DNA of 64,000 bases from Lithospermum erythrorhizon (Eukaryota > Streptophyta > Magnoliopsida > Boraginales > Boraginaceae), in the NCBI GenBank assembly GCA_019722365.1, contig JADFUC010001115.1, forward strand, positions 62,001-126,000. The letters run 5' to 3'. This document shows, piece by piece, positions 24,640 through 36,999 of this stretch. A program made the translations under genes and the position numbers. The first letter of the stretch is position 1; each line of letters starts with the position of its first letter. The notes beneath the pieces were generated by a model. The model was given only the letters and a program-made list of their open reading frames with translations, was not told the DNA's origin and did no database searches.

Positions 24640-24800
24640 GCTTTCCACCCGTGGAGCTTCGAGGATGACCTCGACATTCGAGGAAAGACCGTGGAGATTT
24701 TGGACCGAAAGAGAAGGTTTTGAGGAGTAAGACAGCTGGCTTTAGTGAAAGTCCCAAGTGAGAATCACAAGGTAGGCGAGGCGACTGGGAGTCATGGTGA
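24640..24800 (+). pseudogene. Chromodomain at the integrase C-terminus, degraded
   Basis: VEILDRKEKVLRSKT (about 24692-24735) is the typical linker into a chromovirus chromodomain. The rest (WRNH..EEATWE in the sister copy at 40030-40075) is lost in a frame change. Chromodomains direct insertion to heterochromatin in this clade. Confidence 0.7.
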
Positions 24801-24945
24801 CGGTATTTGTGAACCGTTACCCGCAGCCTCTTCGAGTAGATGCAGTTGTTGTTTTTGATATGGTATTTGTTTTTGTGCTGCTATATGTTCTTGGTTGTTT
24901 CAGTTGTTAAATTTCGAGGTCAAATTTATTATTAGGCGGGTAGAT

Positions 24946-27560
24946 TGTAATAAATCTCGTTATAAAAAAAATTAAATTTTCGGTCGGCGCGGACCCGTGG
25001 GAATAGTATAAATTTTTTTTTCTTCTCGATGATGATATTATTTCATAAAGATTTTCGGTTTTAATTTCATTTATAATTTAAGAGCTGCCACGGGAAGAAT
25101 TTTATCTTCAAATCGGTTCGTGGAGATTTAAGTACGATAAGCGGAGAATTAACCGAAACCGAACGACTGATTTTTTTAAAATATCCTTGTGTTTATCCTC
25201 CACATCATCAAACACTTCACCATCTTCATCTTGTGCAAGGTTTGGCCGAAATACTCCCTCATTTTTCCCCCTTGAACAATTTTTTCCATTTCTCTCTTCA
25301 ATTGTCGCTCAAACTCAAAAAAACCGCTTTGTAGAATATTACCTTTCTATCATTCTTCGAGTTAAGGTAAGAAATTTCAAGTCTTCGAGATATTTCGGTT
25401 TCAGATAGTTGACTTTAGCTGACTTACATAATTGAATTTTATAGATAAATCTTATTGGTTGCGGGTTCAGACGATTTGAGTATCAATTCGTGATTTGTAG
25501 AGATCGCTTCGAGGACGTTATGGTCGAGTTGACTTTTAGGTTTTCGCTGCTGACTTTTATGATATTTTTATAAGACTTAAATGTGTGGAGGTTATATCGG
25601 GGACCTTATTATAGTTGTTATGATGTTAAATTGGTGATTTAAATTGATTAAAGCGATGCCATGCTGAAAAGTGTAAATTCCAAATCGAAGTTATAATTGA
25701 TACTGAGCATAGATCATAATTACGGACTTGACGCATTAAATTGTAATGACTTATGTTGATTTGCAGAAAGCGATAAGATGGAATTTAGCGGGATCGATTG
25801 CCAGTCCGGCGGATTGTAATTTATAGTTTATCCGCTGCTATACTTACGCAGATAGTTCCCCGCAGTCAAGTTATGTATCTTCAGAACGGCATATGTGAGT
25901 AGATCTTGATTATACTTTCCGGTGTCAGTTTTAGGCGCCGACGCGGAAGTGCGCTTACCTTGATTGTCTTCGCGGTTGCCTTGCGGTAGCTACAGAGGTG
26001 AGTACTTATCTCACCTGCAAGTTACTTCACGTACTTACTCGATTTGCGATATACATGTTATTATGATATGTTTATGTGAGAAACGATGTACATGTCATTG
26101 TGTTATGATTATGAGAATGCATATACATGTAATTGTTGTGTTAGCTGTGGATTGTGTTTCGTGGCGCTCAAGATTGCCGAGGCACAAATTTCTGAACTCC
26201 AACTTATATTTCCGACTCGTGGCCTCATTTACTTCTTTGATATGTTTATGGCCTTGTCGCTTATCAGGATTGATTTACTTATCAGGACGTTTCTTAGTCA
26301 AGCAGGCCGGTAATACTTGGGAGTAGAGAAGTTGTTTGGGTTATGCATGAGTTTGAGGCCTGAGCATCGTGAGGTGACCCTATAGTCGGGATTACTAGTG
26401 ATTAAAGCGACTTCCTTCCGCAGATACGTGACGCTATCGCCCTATACCAGCGGTATAGCGGCGGTTTGGCCTATATACTTCGGTATAAGAGCCGTATGAC
26501 TGCTTTTGATCGCTGCTGTGTGCATTGTCGGGCGTGGCCTCTATACTACGGTATACAGGCGGCTCGGGCCTTATACTGGGTATAAGAATGGCATTTTTGA
26601 TCACTTTGTCGCGATTGCCGACGCGTCTCTATACTACGGTAGAGAAGGTGGCGCGTGCCTTATACTTTGTGTATATAAGCGGTATGCCTTATACTTTGTG
26701 TATAAGGCGTTTTGGCCTTTATATCATGGGTATAAGTGGGTGATTATTGATTAGTCCATTCCCCGCAGTGCACGGATCGAAAAGATACGCGCATTAGAGG
26801 TCGGGTATACTGGGCGGGATACGAGATAGGAGGTTCGATGACTAGAGTTTTAGTCGTTGCTGAAGTCTATTGATTTCTTTCTCAAATTGTGTGCTCACAA
26901 CCTTCTATTACATCTTCATGTATTATGTCTCGAGATTTCTCCAAGTGAATTACGTTGTGGCGACCTTTTAGGTAGTCCCGATATATATGTATATTATTCA
27001 TATTTGATTATTAAATTCCTCGACTATCTCGTCTGTGATGGCAAGTTCACCCCTCAAGGTTAAGTTTCACTAAGCTTCATGGGTTACACCCCCTTTCGCT
27101 TATGGGCGGCATTTTTATATTTGTGCCAGGGTCGATTGTGTGGCTACTGAGCCAAGAGGGCTGTCGGAGAGTGCGTCTTGTTGCCAGTGAGCACGGTGGT
27201 CGAGATCCTCGCGCCTCATTTTTGATGCCAACCGCCTTTCATTGTTGTATTCCCTTTGAAATCTTAGCCTTGCCGTGGTAGTCATTTTGTATTTGGGATA
27301 CAAGACGTATCATTCACAGAGCCTTTGCCGCATTACTTTTATTTTGGGTTATGTCAGGTATATTTATGGGTCAAGTCGCTTCGATATCACCGAATGGATT
27401 ATAAATTTTTTAAAACTGCTTTTGATTTGGGGAAAACTTAATTGCGGATCACATTTCTTGGATGAAAACGAATTGTATTTTAAATCGAGTCCATCGGTTT
27501 GACGACTGGTGTTCGATTTTAATGATTTCACTCGTATGGCCGACCCTGGGCGGTCGTTAT
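24946..27560 (+). repeat. 3' LTR of the nested chromovirus
   Basis: It follows the purine tract ttaggcgggtaga, starts tgtaataaatctcg and ends cggtcgttat. It carries the same landmarks as the 5' LTR at the same offsets: donor-like ggtaagaaa at 25365, palindrome array at about 26440-26735, conserved ttcactaagc..ttacacc block at 27065. Confidence 0.85.
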
Positions 27561-29620
27561 ACGTATGCTGCTGATTTGGTAAGTATAAAAGCACTTCAAA
27601 TGCAAAAACACTTAGAGAATCAAGGTGGAGGAGAAAATTGAAACTTAGTTCGAGTAGAAAGTTCCTTCACAATCTAAGCTTAATCTTGGCGATGAAGTTC
27701 CAAGGTTCTAACTGGCTACGTGGCAATACAATCATGCTTAAAGTTGGGGAGAACTAGTTGTCCATATGGTTTTAGGTAATAAGTTTCCCTTTTTGTATTA
27801 TGGAAGGAGTCATCTTTAATAAGTTTCATGTAGATATATCCTCGTATCGTGCTGATAACTAGACACGCCAAGAGTGATCATGTAGACTTTTTATGATGAC
27901 AAGAAAGTTAAAATGAAAAAATCTATGTCTTTGGTTAATAGAATTAGTTTGACCACTGATTTGTGGTGGTCTGGGGATAAAGGATTGGATATATGACTGA
28001 CTGTTACTGCTCATTTTATTGATTCCAAATGACAATTCAACAAAGGAGTCTTGTCATTTACTAATGTTCATCCACCTCATTCTCTGTAGAGGTTATTGCT
28101 AGAGAATTTAGTGGTTATGGATGATCGCACATCAAGGAAAAAGTCAGGATCCATTTCAAGTGGATAATGCTTCGCTAATGATAATCAGATTGCTAGGTTA
28201 AAGGTCGATTTTAGCAATAGGAGAAATCTACCTCGAGGGTAAGTTATCATGTGAGGCGTCAGGCACATATTGAACTTGTTGGTTCAAGATGGTCTTGAAA
28301 TAACTGCCTATAGTTGATCGCATTAGAAACGGCGCTACGAGCATCCGTTGAATTGCATCAGTGTGCAAAGCATTTAAGAAAAATAGTCACGAGCTAAATC
28401 AAGGGTATACCTAAGTTTTGGTTACCAAAACTAGACCTAACTCTATTAATGGTTGATGTTTTCACTGGCCTACTTTTATGGAGATGTCTGGCCTAGATAT
28501 ATAGAGGAAAACGGGCTTATTCATTATTTGCCCGACGATCTTGACGTGAGAGATTGCTTTATGATATCTATCACTTCGAGGTTTTTGCTAATGTTACAAA
28601 GAATTATAAAAGTCACTCTTATCCCATTGTGAATTTGTTCCTAGCTAAACTCTATAGGGTGAAAGTGTTACTTGATAGCACAAATGTAGGGCTCGACAGC
28701 CCTACTTATTAAATTCTTACAAGGAAATCAAGATCAAGATGATAGACAAGGCACAAAGTAATACATTGATCTCCATCAGCGCTTCTGATCCAAGGTATTT
28801 GTATAAATTATTTTTACTTGTTGCCTATATTTTACTTGTTGTTTGTTTTACTAAGTTGTATTTTGTTTCCTAATACCTTTAGGTATAAGATGATTTTTAT
28901 TATTTGGGTTTATCAATTCTGTATCCACGGAGATGAAGCAAAACTTATCAAGACGAAGCCGAGAGATGTAACTTAGTCTCCTTGCTTTAAGCTCTATGAA
29001 CAAGCTTTCAAAATGACGATGCTCAACAAGGTCAATCTAGTCAAGAAGGGCCAAATGAATGTTTTGGGTCAGAAAGAGGAGTTTTGAGTTGTAAATCTTC
29101 GAAAAATATTGGAGGGCTTAATAAGAACAAGTCGGAACTTGTGCAATATCTTGATGACGATCCATTGAAAGTTCCTGGATTAAATTTGATTTATCGATTT
29201 CATGGACGGGTAAACGGTTAAATATCCCTGTTCTTAGTAAAATGGCAAAAGATATTCTATCCATTCCGGTTACTACTGTTGCTTCGGAATCAACTTTTAG
29301 TGCAGGTAAAAGGGTTATTGATCCAAAAAGATCCTCCATGAAAACTAAGACCGTCGAGATGCTTCTTTGTGGAGGGGATTGGGTGAAAGAGATGTATGGC
29401 CTTAAAAAAGGACGCGGAACAAGTATTGTGAGTATTTACTTATTTATTCTTATTTATGTTTGCTCTATGCTAATTTTCTAATTGATACATTCATTTTATT
29501 GTAGCTCCAAGAACAAGAAGACGACCTTTGCAATATGATTTTGGTGATCGCCTCTGGGAGGGAGCAAACAACTTCAACCATTTGACTAACAGATTTACCA
29601 ATGCATTTTTATTTTTATAA
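27561..29620 (+). pseudogene. hAT transposase, main part (RICESLEEPER-like), broken
   Basis: It continues the frame interrupted at 17545. Blocks in order: LREHLE-like (27600), KKSMSLVNRISLTTDLWW (27915-27965), TVTAHFIDSK (28003), LSFTNVHPPHS (28053), DNASANDNQI-like (28160), a VRCAAHILNL-like part (28255-28280), then the RICESLEEPER middle region, and finally the hAT dimerisation domain at 29242-29420 with MAKDILSIPVTTVASESTFS and a DW.KE motif. Stops and frameshifts occur throughout. An intron-like gap with tt-rich sequence lies around 28800-28900 and another near 29430-29505. The protein normally excises and reinserts hAT elements. Confidence 0.85.
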
Positions 29621-30161
29621 TGTCTATGTTTTGCTCTACGCCATTTTCTAATTGATATATTTTATCAGAGCTCCAAGAATAAGAAGATGAGCCATGGATG
29701 GCAGCTTTCAACCACTTGAAATTCGAAGAGTCTTGTCAACTTGAACACTATAGTTTTTTTTTACTTAACACTGTGGATTGTTTTTTAATATTGAATTTGA
29801 CTTTGATATTTGGAATTTGGATATTATTTCGCTTGTTCCAGCTTGATATTATTTCAGTTTGGTTTGGTCTGGACATTTTGATATTATTTCACTTTGTTTT
29901 TAATATTGAATTTGAAAGCCAATTATGGAGCGCGAATGGACGACCAGAATTCTTCTCGATTTATTATAATTTTCGTGTTTCGTTTTCGCTCATTCTAAGC
30001 CGATAATTTAATTACTTTTCTGATCCAGCTTGCTTTGACGATATCTGGATACTATCGATCCGAAGTTTCGGATATCGGATGTCACTATCTGACCGGACTG
30101 CTCCTCGATGGATCAAACTAACCGGTCCGGGTTCCGATCCTCTCAAAACCGTCCGCGCCTA
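29621..30161 (+). other. 3' subterminal part of the hAT element
   Basis: Non-coding, AT-rich, with a duplicated aattgata(ca/ta)tt..ag(a)gctccaagaa motif (29482-29512 and 29649-29675), then repeated gatattatttc, and terminal accggtccgg-type motifs. No gene is seen; the open frame at 29698-30006 is compositional. Confidence 0.45.
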
Positions 30162-30169
30162 ACTATCGA

Positions 30170-30886
30170 GCGCATCGATCCAACCATGTATTTTGGTTCA
30201 TGACAAACTAGTTTCTATTCATCAATTAAAGTAAACTTCTTTTTCATGTCCTCAACATATAACTCTTGGGCTCTTTTTATGTAGTTGTCATCTGACCAAC
30301 CACTTTTCTTTTTTCCGCTAAGGCTCTTCCAAGACACCAAGCCATATCACAATAATGACTTCTTTACATTTTTTCTTGACTCATGCGAGGACCACTTGGT
30401 GAATGCTCATTCACATAAGCCGAAATTTTACCTCTAAATGTATCCCTTTCCGCCAAATTCCCGCTCAATTATCATTATCGGGCGAAAAATAACTCGGTAA
30501 TGAAGCAGCTTTGTTTTGCTCATAGCTCCAAACAAATGCAGAACTAGAAGCTCCAATTGTTGGTCGGGTCATGAATAAAAACCATGCGTAGTGTCACCGC
30601 TTCATATTTCTAAAGATATTTGCCGAAAAAATTCCTGATCTCGTTGATTTTATCGAAGCCATGTATCGATTCCGCAACCTTATTTCCTCCACATTGTCAG
30701 GCGAATTTATATAGGAAAATTATAGGGATATTGCATGTCAAAAATTTGCGGCATCATCTAAGCGCATTCGAAATTAGCTAGCATATTCATATTTAGAGGA
30801 TGTTCCGGGCGTTGGCTATTGACATTTTGAGTTTGATTAAAAAATAAGTAATTAGGTGGAAAATTAAAATTTTGATTAGGATCCAT
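30170..30886 (-). pseudogene. PIF/Harbinger ORF1 (Myb/SANT-like partner), N-terminal half
   Basis: The - strand ATG at 30886 opens MDPNQNFNFPPNYLFFNQTQ, a low-complexity start typical of Harbinger ORF1, then NVNSQRPEHPLNMNM. After several stops there is a GCGIDTWL-like stretch and a region around 30360-30300 that fits the end of the Myb/SANT fold (KKCKEVI...). It ends at the hAT border and resumes at 16452. In the family ORF1 binds the element ends and brings in the transposase. Confidence 0.7.
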
Positions 30887-31608
30887 AAGTATATAAAAAA
30901 AGATAATAAAAAGCTTTAATTAGATGCCAATATTGAAGAGTAAGTTAAAAAAATTTGATGTCGAAATATGGAAAAGTGGGACTCTATTTATAGGCCTTCA
31001 AAAAATAAAAATAACGGTTTTAAAAAAAATTAATTTCACAAAATTTGGTCCGAAATGGACATTTTATTCTCATGAAATGTAAAGAATATCATGAAATAAA
31101 CAATATGCAAGCGTGTGTCATGTTGGCTCCATCAGTGGGACAAATTTCTTCTCCTGATGGGGTGCCTTGCCTTCACACGTCTGCCTTGATTCCCATGCGG
31201 AATCTTTGTTGGCATGTTAATCCTTCCATTTTCTGATTTTGCAGAGAATACATCGTGTGTTTCAATTATTCTTTCAAAATTTTAGCTCATCAAATAAATC
31301 AAATTTTCCCTGTTGTGGAAGATTAATGAGGACATTTCATATCAATCCTCTCTTGATATTGCTAGTCTTAAGAACGGTGTTTAAGAGTGCACTAATCATA
31401 TTTTACGTGTTTTATGAAATTTAACAGATTTTTTTAAATTGTCATCAAAATCATGCATCCAGAAATTAGAGAGTAGATTTCATACGATTAACGAAAATGG
31501 ACTAAATAAAGTAACAAAGTGGCTGATAGGAAAAATGCTTATCATGTTGAAAAGTATTGAATTTGAAAATTCCAAAAGTGATAAATAATTATCGTAAAGA
31601 TCTAGGAT
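30887..31608. other. Harbinger right end and flank, no gene
   Basis: AT-rich DNA upstream of Harbinger ORF1; the terminal inverted repeat should be near 31000-31040 but is not identified. A frame at 31045-31236 is open but has no recognisable content. Confidence 0.3.
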
Positions 31609-32010
31609 TAATGGCATTGGACAACACTCACGTTTAAAAAAAATCGAGTTAGATCACTCACGTTTCAGACCGACCATATTCGATCACTAATGTTTAAAAA
31701 GTCAATGAATCAACTACTTCCTTCCAATTTGACCGTCGGTTCTTGAAATCTGTTAGTTTTTCTAAAAAATGGCAAGGGTAATTTCATCCATACGTTAAAC
31801 TATGCCTAGAATTAGATTTTGGGACAATTTCATAATATGAAAAGTAATGGTATTTTAAATAAATATAAAACTCCACCATTCCTCGCCCCCATTCATACGT
31901 ACAAAACCACCACCACCACCCCCTTATACCTACAGAACCACCACCATTCCCCCTTCCCCAATCACAACCCTCCACCCACCCTTTTCAATCTCTACCTATA
32001 TCTCCCCTAT
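31609..32010 (+). repeat. Dispersed repeat, arm 1
   Basis: It starts agatctaggattaatggcatt and runs through tgatcactcacgtttca-like text, ttttctaaaaaatggcaagg, ctagaattagattttgg and a CAC/CCC-rich tail. The reverse complement of 44940-45410 has the same blocks in the same order. Non-coding; a Pro/Thr-rich open frame in the tail is not conserved between arms. Confidence 0.75.
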
Positions 32011-32819
32011 CCAATTTTATGCTAAGTTTCAGTTTTTCTTAATTGGTATGTTTTTTTATATAGTTAATCATAGTTTATACATATTACAAACAAACATATA
32101 TGGTTGACAAACACTCCAACAACCGGAGAATGATAAAAACATACATAATATCTAAAAACTTCAATCGAAAATAAGTAAATGCAACATCCAAGGTCTAGGG
32201 AGAATTCTTTGTGAAAGATTTAAGCTTCATGTGAATCCAAATATTAATTCATAATGTAAATCTCCTTATTTTTTTGATGCAATATAAAGAAGAAACAGAA
32301 TATGATGGACTTGAGATAGATGAGAAATGGAAAAAGATTTTTGACATGAACAGAAGAGAAACTCAAGGTTCTCTTGGTCATTGTGACTGGTGAAAATTGT
32401 TTCAGTGTCGATTGTAGATCAACTATATATGACTAGTTAACAGGGCCCGGCACTAAAGTTAAGTGGCTCTCCTTAGGGACTAACGTTCTTATGGTTTTAT
32501 AATGTTGTGGTAACAAAAATATATATATAAATAGCTATTACATTTAACAACTTTACAAAAGATAGGAAAGTCTGGATTCTGATGGTACAAAAGGTAGAGT
32601 AGAAGTTCATATAAGTAGCTATTACATTGAAATATTTAACAAAAGGTTGCAAAGTAGATGCAGATATCTTTAAATATTTTCTTTTTCTTGATAGGTAGTA
32701 GGTTGATGATCCAGCTTCTACTCTTCAATCTACATGAGTTGCTTTTTGGCACATCCACCTATAATATGTATGTCAAATGGTAAAAATGGATTAAAATGCA
32801 TGATGTTGTAATATTGAGA
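32011..32819. other. Intergenic, AT-rich, 3' of the RPA1-like gene
   Basis: No coding potential recognised; probably the 3' flank/UTR of the - strand gene that ends at 32820. Confidence 0.3.
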
Positions 32820-34665
32820 TTATAGAGAGAAAGGAAGATACATGTCAGAAGTTTGGAATGTACTTGAATTTATTGAAAATTCACTTATCTGGCGCTTCAG
32901 TGGAGAAATTGATAACTCAGTTTCATTTGTTTTGCTAAATGAGTCAAAAGATGCGCTGTTTAGAGGTGTAGGTGTGTCAGAAGTAGATTCGTCGAAGTAT
33001 GCTAGAAGCAAGAGCCGGCTGTTTATCTGAATTTCTTCCAAAGCTGCAGAACAATAATATTAGAAAATGTTTGTCTTCAAGCCATGCTTTGATTGAAGCC
33101 AGTTCTTGTTTTTTGTCCCAATAATTTATAGTAGTAAATTGATTAGTAGAATGTTATTTTTACATTATAAGAGAAAAAAAATATTCAAAGAAAAATATGA
33201 TATAAACATTAAATTCCAAATTATCACCATATCAATCAGTAGGAGCATATCCTGTGTTGTTGTCTGGAGAATTTGTTCAACAACTTTTTCCATTGCTACT
33301 ATGTGCTTGTTTGGTCAGCTACCGATAGCACAACTATAGGTCTGGTAATTAGGTGTTAACTTGTTGTAGTTGTTTGGATTTCGAAAAGTAAAGTAATAAT
33401 TTGATTGAGCTATGTTACCTGAGAGTTGATATCACTTTTTCTTTACAGATGAAACGTAAATATTCTTTTCGGCATCATTTCTTACTTTTGTCTGACAGTT
33501 TCCACATGCAACGTAGTAGAGTTGCTGATCAGTATCTGTAAGTAGCAAATATCCCCTAACCCAATAGTCGTCAGCCTATGTTTATAAGGAAAGTTTGGCA
33601 AATTAGTAACTGATAAGCATTAGTTATAGTTTTTATTTAAATTCATTTGAATTCTTAAGGAGAGTTGATGTGCTTAATTAATGGTAGTTGAGTTGTAACT
33701 TCTACAACAGTGTGGGTCGTCATCTTTCCTGTAACAACGAGTTCTTTGGTTTGCCTGGCTGTGTTGTTGCTTTTGAATTTTTCTATTTCTGAATCTGATA
33801 GGGAACGAAACCTATATATTTGTTGATATTAATAGATTTTTTGTTGGTAGTTAATTGTATAATATAATATAAAATGTGACTTTAGTATACCAAGCTTTAA
33901 GTTGTTCAGTAGCTTCGATAGGCGGATTTATAGCAAAAGATGAGCTATTCTTAAAAGCAAGTGAAACACGTCATGGAATTATATATATGTAAATGTAAGT
34001 AAAGTACAATTTCTCAGTAGCCATTGAATTTGTAAATTGATCTATTTACATTAAAATTAACTTAATGGCAAACCTTTTTGCAACAATGACTGAATTTGAT
34101 CTAGCAACTTCAACTAACACATGGCCCATTAAATCTATCATTCCATTCCATAAACTGGCACAAATTAACATTTTCCTATGATGATATAAATAATAAAAGT
34201 ATCTTTTTTAGTGTCTGTTTATAGAAGATTTAAGTTGTATTTAGTTTATTGGAAGTAAATATTGGTTTGTCTAAATTCAATTAAGGGATTATGTTTATAT
34301 ACTCGGTGTTGACGATAGTGAAATTTTGAATATTGGTCATTCCGTTGTTGATCTGTTTGATGCCTTTAGAATGGAAAATAATTCCTATTATATCTGCAAT
34401 TAAAAATGATATTAATTAAATAATTTAGCTCATTTTTTTAATTGATGTTTGTTATTAATTAGAGTGTTGTATTTTATATTATGTTATCTGTGGAAGTAAA
34501 TTTAGCTTTACTTGCTGATACAAGGCTGATCGGTATTAGACTGTGTAGAAAATATAGTAAATTTGGGCTCGCTTGTGGCACTGGATGTATGAGTGTCTCT
34601 CGTCTGAGATTCCATTGAAGCAGATTGTTTAGGATCTGATATTGAGGTGGTGTGGTCCTTACTTC

Positions 34666-35353
34666 TTTTGTACGTGTGAAACCTAAACACGTGAAGAATC
34701 CAGATTATTCTGGAAGCATTGCACTTAAGGAAATAATTGGAGAACAAGAAAGGAAAGTTCTAGAGTCTTCTTTCTTGATGAGTAATCAATACTTTTTAGG
34801 CAGGTAATTAATGTGGCTTTTCTTGAAGAAAAAGTATAGGCTTATTTGTAAAACCTATAAATACTCTTATTTTATGTAGTATTTTTTGTGTGTGGAAACA
34901 CCACTACCCCAATGGTGGTTGGAAATCAACCTTGTAGGTTAGAATAAGGAGAGTTTATTCTTATTCTTAGAATTATGAGAGTTTATCATAATTCTTGGTG
35001 AGGTTGTGAAAAGAGTCATGAGAGATTCAAGAGAACATATATGAGAGACTTGTGCCTGGAGTTTTCGTGTGAGAATACATCCAGTTGAGAGGCCGTTGAA
35101 TAGAGTTCTTGAGTCTTATAACAATCTTCATGATATTATTAGTGGATCTGCAGCAGGCTGTATGTACTTTTCACATTGAGGGGGAACCAGGATAAAATTC
35201 TTGTGTCTGATTTAATTTTCGCATTATTTTCTTTCTGTTTGTCATATTTGAATTAGTGTTATATCATCTGTTTGGTTGTTGTTGTGCATCCTGTGCGTAA
35301 TCTGAGTTATTGTCAATTATGGGGTTGCCAATAACGGTGTAGGATTCCTATCA
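34666..35353 (+). repeat. 5' LTR
   Basis: It begins ttttgtacgtgtgaaacc (expected TG changed to TT) and ends gtgtaggattcctatca, followed by the PBS. It contains tataaatactc (34857), a possible TATA box. Confidence 0.9.
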
Positions 35354-35517
35354 ATTGGTATCAGAGCTTGGTTGTAAGCTTGGTGGATGATGGATACCTA
35401 GCAATTGGTATCGAAACGGGTTTTGATGATTGGAAGGCTATTCAGAGGTTGTATGACTGGGTTGAAAGATGGTGTTGATGCAAGGTATGTCCCTGCTGGT
35501 AGGACTAATGGTGGAAG

Positions 35518-36048
35518 ATGAGATTGACTCTTGGGTGTGTTTCTGGAACATCACAGGGTTGTCACTGGAGATTTCTTAGAGAAGTCCGTCTTGAAGATGA
35601 ATGTCCCTGGAGATTTGTGATATGGGTGATGTGGGTCTGTACGTCACGGGTTATTGCTGGAAGATCTTGTCGGAAAAAGTCATCGGGTAGATGGAGGATC
35701 CTGGAAAAAATTTGTGACATGAATTGTGCGGTGTTGAGGTGTCTATCAAACAATTCATATGGAAGATTTGATGAATTAGATTTGTGCCCAAATCTGATGG
35801 AAAATCTTTGTCTAGATGCTGATGGATATGAAGTATTGTTTGATGATGATGGTTGTGAAGAACTTGAAGAAAGGAGATGTTCTGATCAAACATCGAAGGT
35901 CAATGAATTGGATCAAGTGGGAGTTGTCGACACGGAAAGGAAAAGAAGAAGAGAGAATTCATTGATGACCAATCAAGCTTGGAGGTTGTTCCAAGGTGCC
36001 TGGGATGAAGATCGAGAAGATCTTCAAGGCAAAGGCAGAACATGGTGA
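35518..36048 (+). other. 176-codon open frame in the element interior, function unknown
   Basis: The longest open stretch between the LTRs. It has Trp/Arg/Gly-rich and then acidic segments and a KRKRRR-like basic patch (ERKRRREN). There are no zinc knuckle, protease, RT or integrase motifs. The same strand continues with IEKIFKAKAEHGDNL-like text in another frame, so the interior may derive from a larger coding region, but I cannot name it. Confidence 0.25.
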
Positions 36049-36299
36049 TAATTTGAATGTGGTGAAAATTCCAACAGGGCAAAGGTTTTGGCTATGTCTC
36101 TTCGATAGTCAAGTTGGTGACATTCAATGATGTTCTGGGATTGGTGAAAAATGCATTGAAGTCAGGGATCAACTTCAGTGGGAGTTCGGGGATGATGAAC
36201 TCAGGAGGGCTGCTGCAGATTGGTGCTTGAAGATGGTGATACGAAATATGTTTTCAAGTTGGAGAGTGAAGACCGGTGTTTAGTCTTCAAGTGGGAGAT

Positions 36300-36999
36300 T
36301 GTTGTACGTGTGAAGCCTAAACAAATGAAGAACACGGATTATTGTAGAATCATTACACTTAAGAAAATACTTGGAGAACAAAAAATGAAAGTTCTAGAGT
36401 CTTCTTTCTTGGGGAGTAATTAATTTCCTTTTAGGCAGGTAATTGATGTGGCTTTTTCTTGAAGAAAAAGTAATTCTTTATAGGTTTATTTGTAAAACCT
36501 ATAAATATCTTTCTTTTGTGTGTATTTGTGTGTGTGTGGAAACACCACCACCCCAATGGTGGTTGGAAATCAACCTTGTAGGTTAGAATAGGGAGAGTTT
36601 ATTCTTATTCTTAGAATTATGAGAGTTTATCATAATTCTTGGTGAGGTTGTGAAAAGAGTCATGAGAGATTCAAGAGAGCATATATGAGAGACTTGTGCC
36701 TGGAGTTTTCGTGTGAGAAAACATCCAGTTGAGAGGTCGTAGAATAGGGTTCTTGAGTCCTGTAACAATCTTCATGATATTATTAGTGGATCTGCAGCAG
36801 GCTGGATGTACCTTTCACGTTGAGGGGGAACCAGGGTAAAATCCTTGTGTTTGATTTAATTTCTATATTATTATTTTTTTGTGTTTGTCATATCTGAATT
36901 AGTGTTATATCATCTGTTTGGCTGTTATTGTGCATCCTAAGAGGGATCTGAGTTATTGTCAATTATGGGATTACCAGTAACAGTGTAGGATTCCTAATA
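36300..36999 (+). repeat. 3' LTR
   Basis: It begins tgttgtacgtgtgaagcc right after the purine tract and ends gtgtaggattcctaata, followed by the ACTTC duplication. Confidence 0.9.

Larger units (their letters stand above)
17546..27560 (+). mobile_element. Full-length Gypsy chromovirus (Tekay/Del-like), nested in hAT
   Basis: The element is about 10.0 kb: 5' LTR 17546-20186, primer-binding site 20191, gag-pol 20600-24800, purine tract 24933-24945, 3' LTR 24946-27560. Order is gag, protease, RT, RNase H, integrase, chromodomain, which places it among chromoviruses; long LTRs and the integrase-chromodomain style suggest the Tekay/Del clade. The target duplication is imperfect (aacta at 17541-17545, acgta at 27561-27565). 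All coding parts are broken by many 1-3 base indels, so it is not active as read. Confidence 0.85.
16453..30161 (+). mobile_element. Autonomous-type hAT element (RICESLEEPER-like), split by a Gypsy element
   Basis: The left end is tagtgttacaaggaccgg with repeated ggtccg motifs at 16465-16580; the right end is rich in accggtccgg and ends cgtccgcgcctaa at 30161. An imperfect 8-bp duplication is likely (actataag at 16445-16452, actatcga at 30162-30169; 6 of 8 match). It inserted into Harbinger ORF1. The transposase is on + and interrupted by the Gypsy element 17546-27560; without that the element is about 3.7 kb. The first 800 bases are AT-rich leader. Confidence 0.7.
34666..36999 (+). mobile_element. 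Non-autonomous LTR retrotransposon (LARD/TRIM-like) inside an RPA exon
   Basis: 5' LTR 34666-35353, 3' LTR 36300-36999, perfect 5-bp duplication ACTTC at 34661-34665 and 37000-37004. PBS tggtatcagagc at 35356-35367, purine tract caagtgggagat at 36288-36299. The interior is only about 950 bases and lacks gag-pol motifs. The LTRs are similar but not identical (by eye roughly nine bases in ten where compared, with one extra 13-base stretch in the 3' LTR), so the insertion is not very recent. It must have been moved by enzymes of another element. Confidence 0.92.

Noticed and set aside
31819..32025. Pro/Thr-rich open frame as an extensin-like peptide
   Set aside because: It is the C-rich tail of a dispersed repeat, and the frame is not conserved in the inverted copy.
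34508..34747. 79-codon - strand frame (…KDHTTSISDPK…)
   Set aside because: Right strand but wrong frame: the neighbouring frame gives the RPA-like OB-fold text, and the start of this frame lies in the LTR.
35356..35367. tggtatcagagc as part of a tRNA gene
   Set aside because: Only the primer-binding site; no tRNA body around it.
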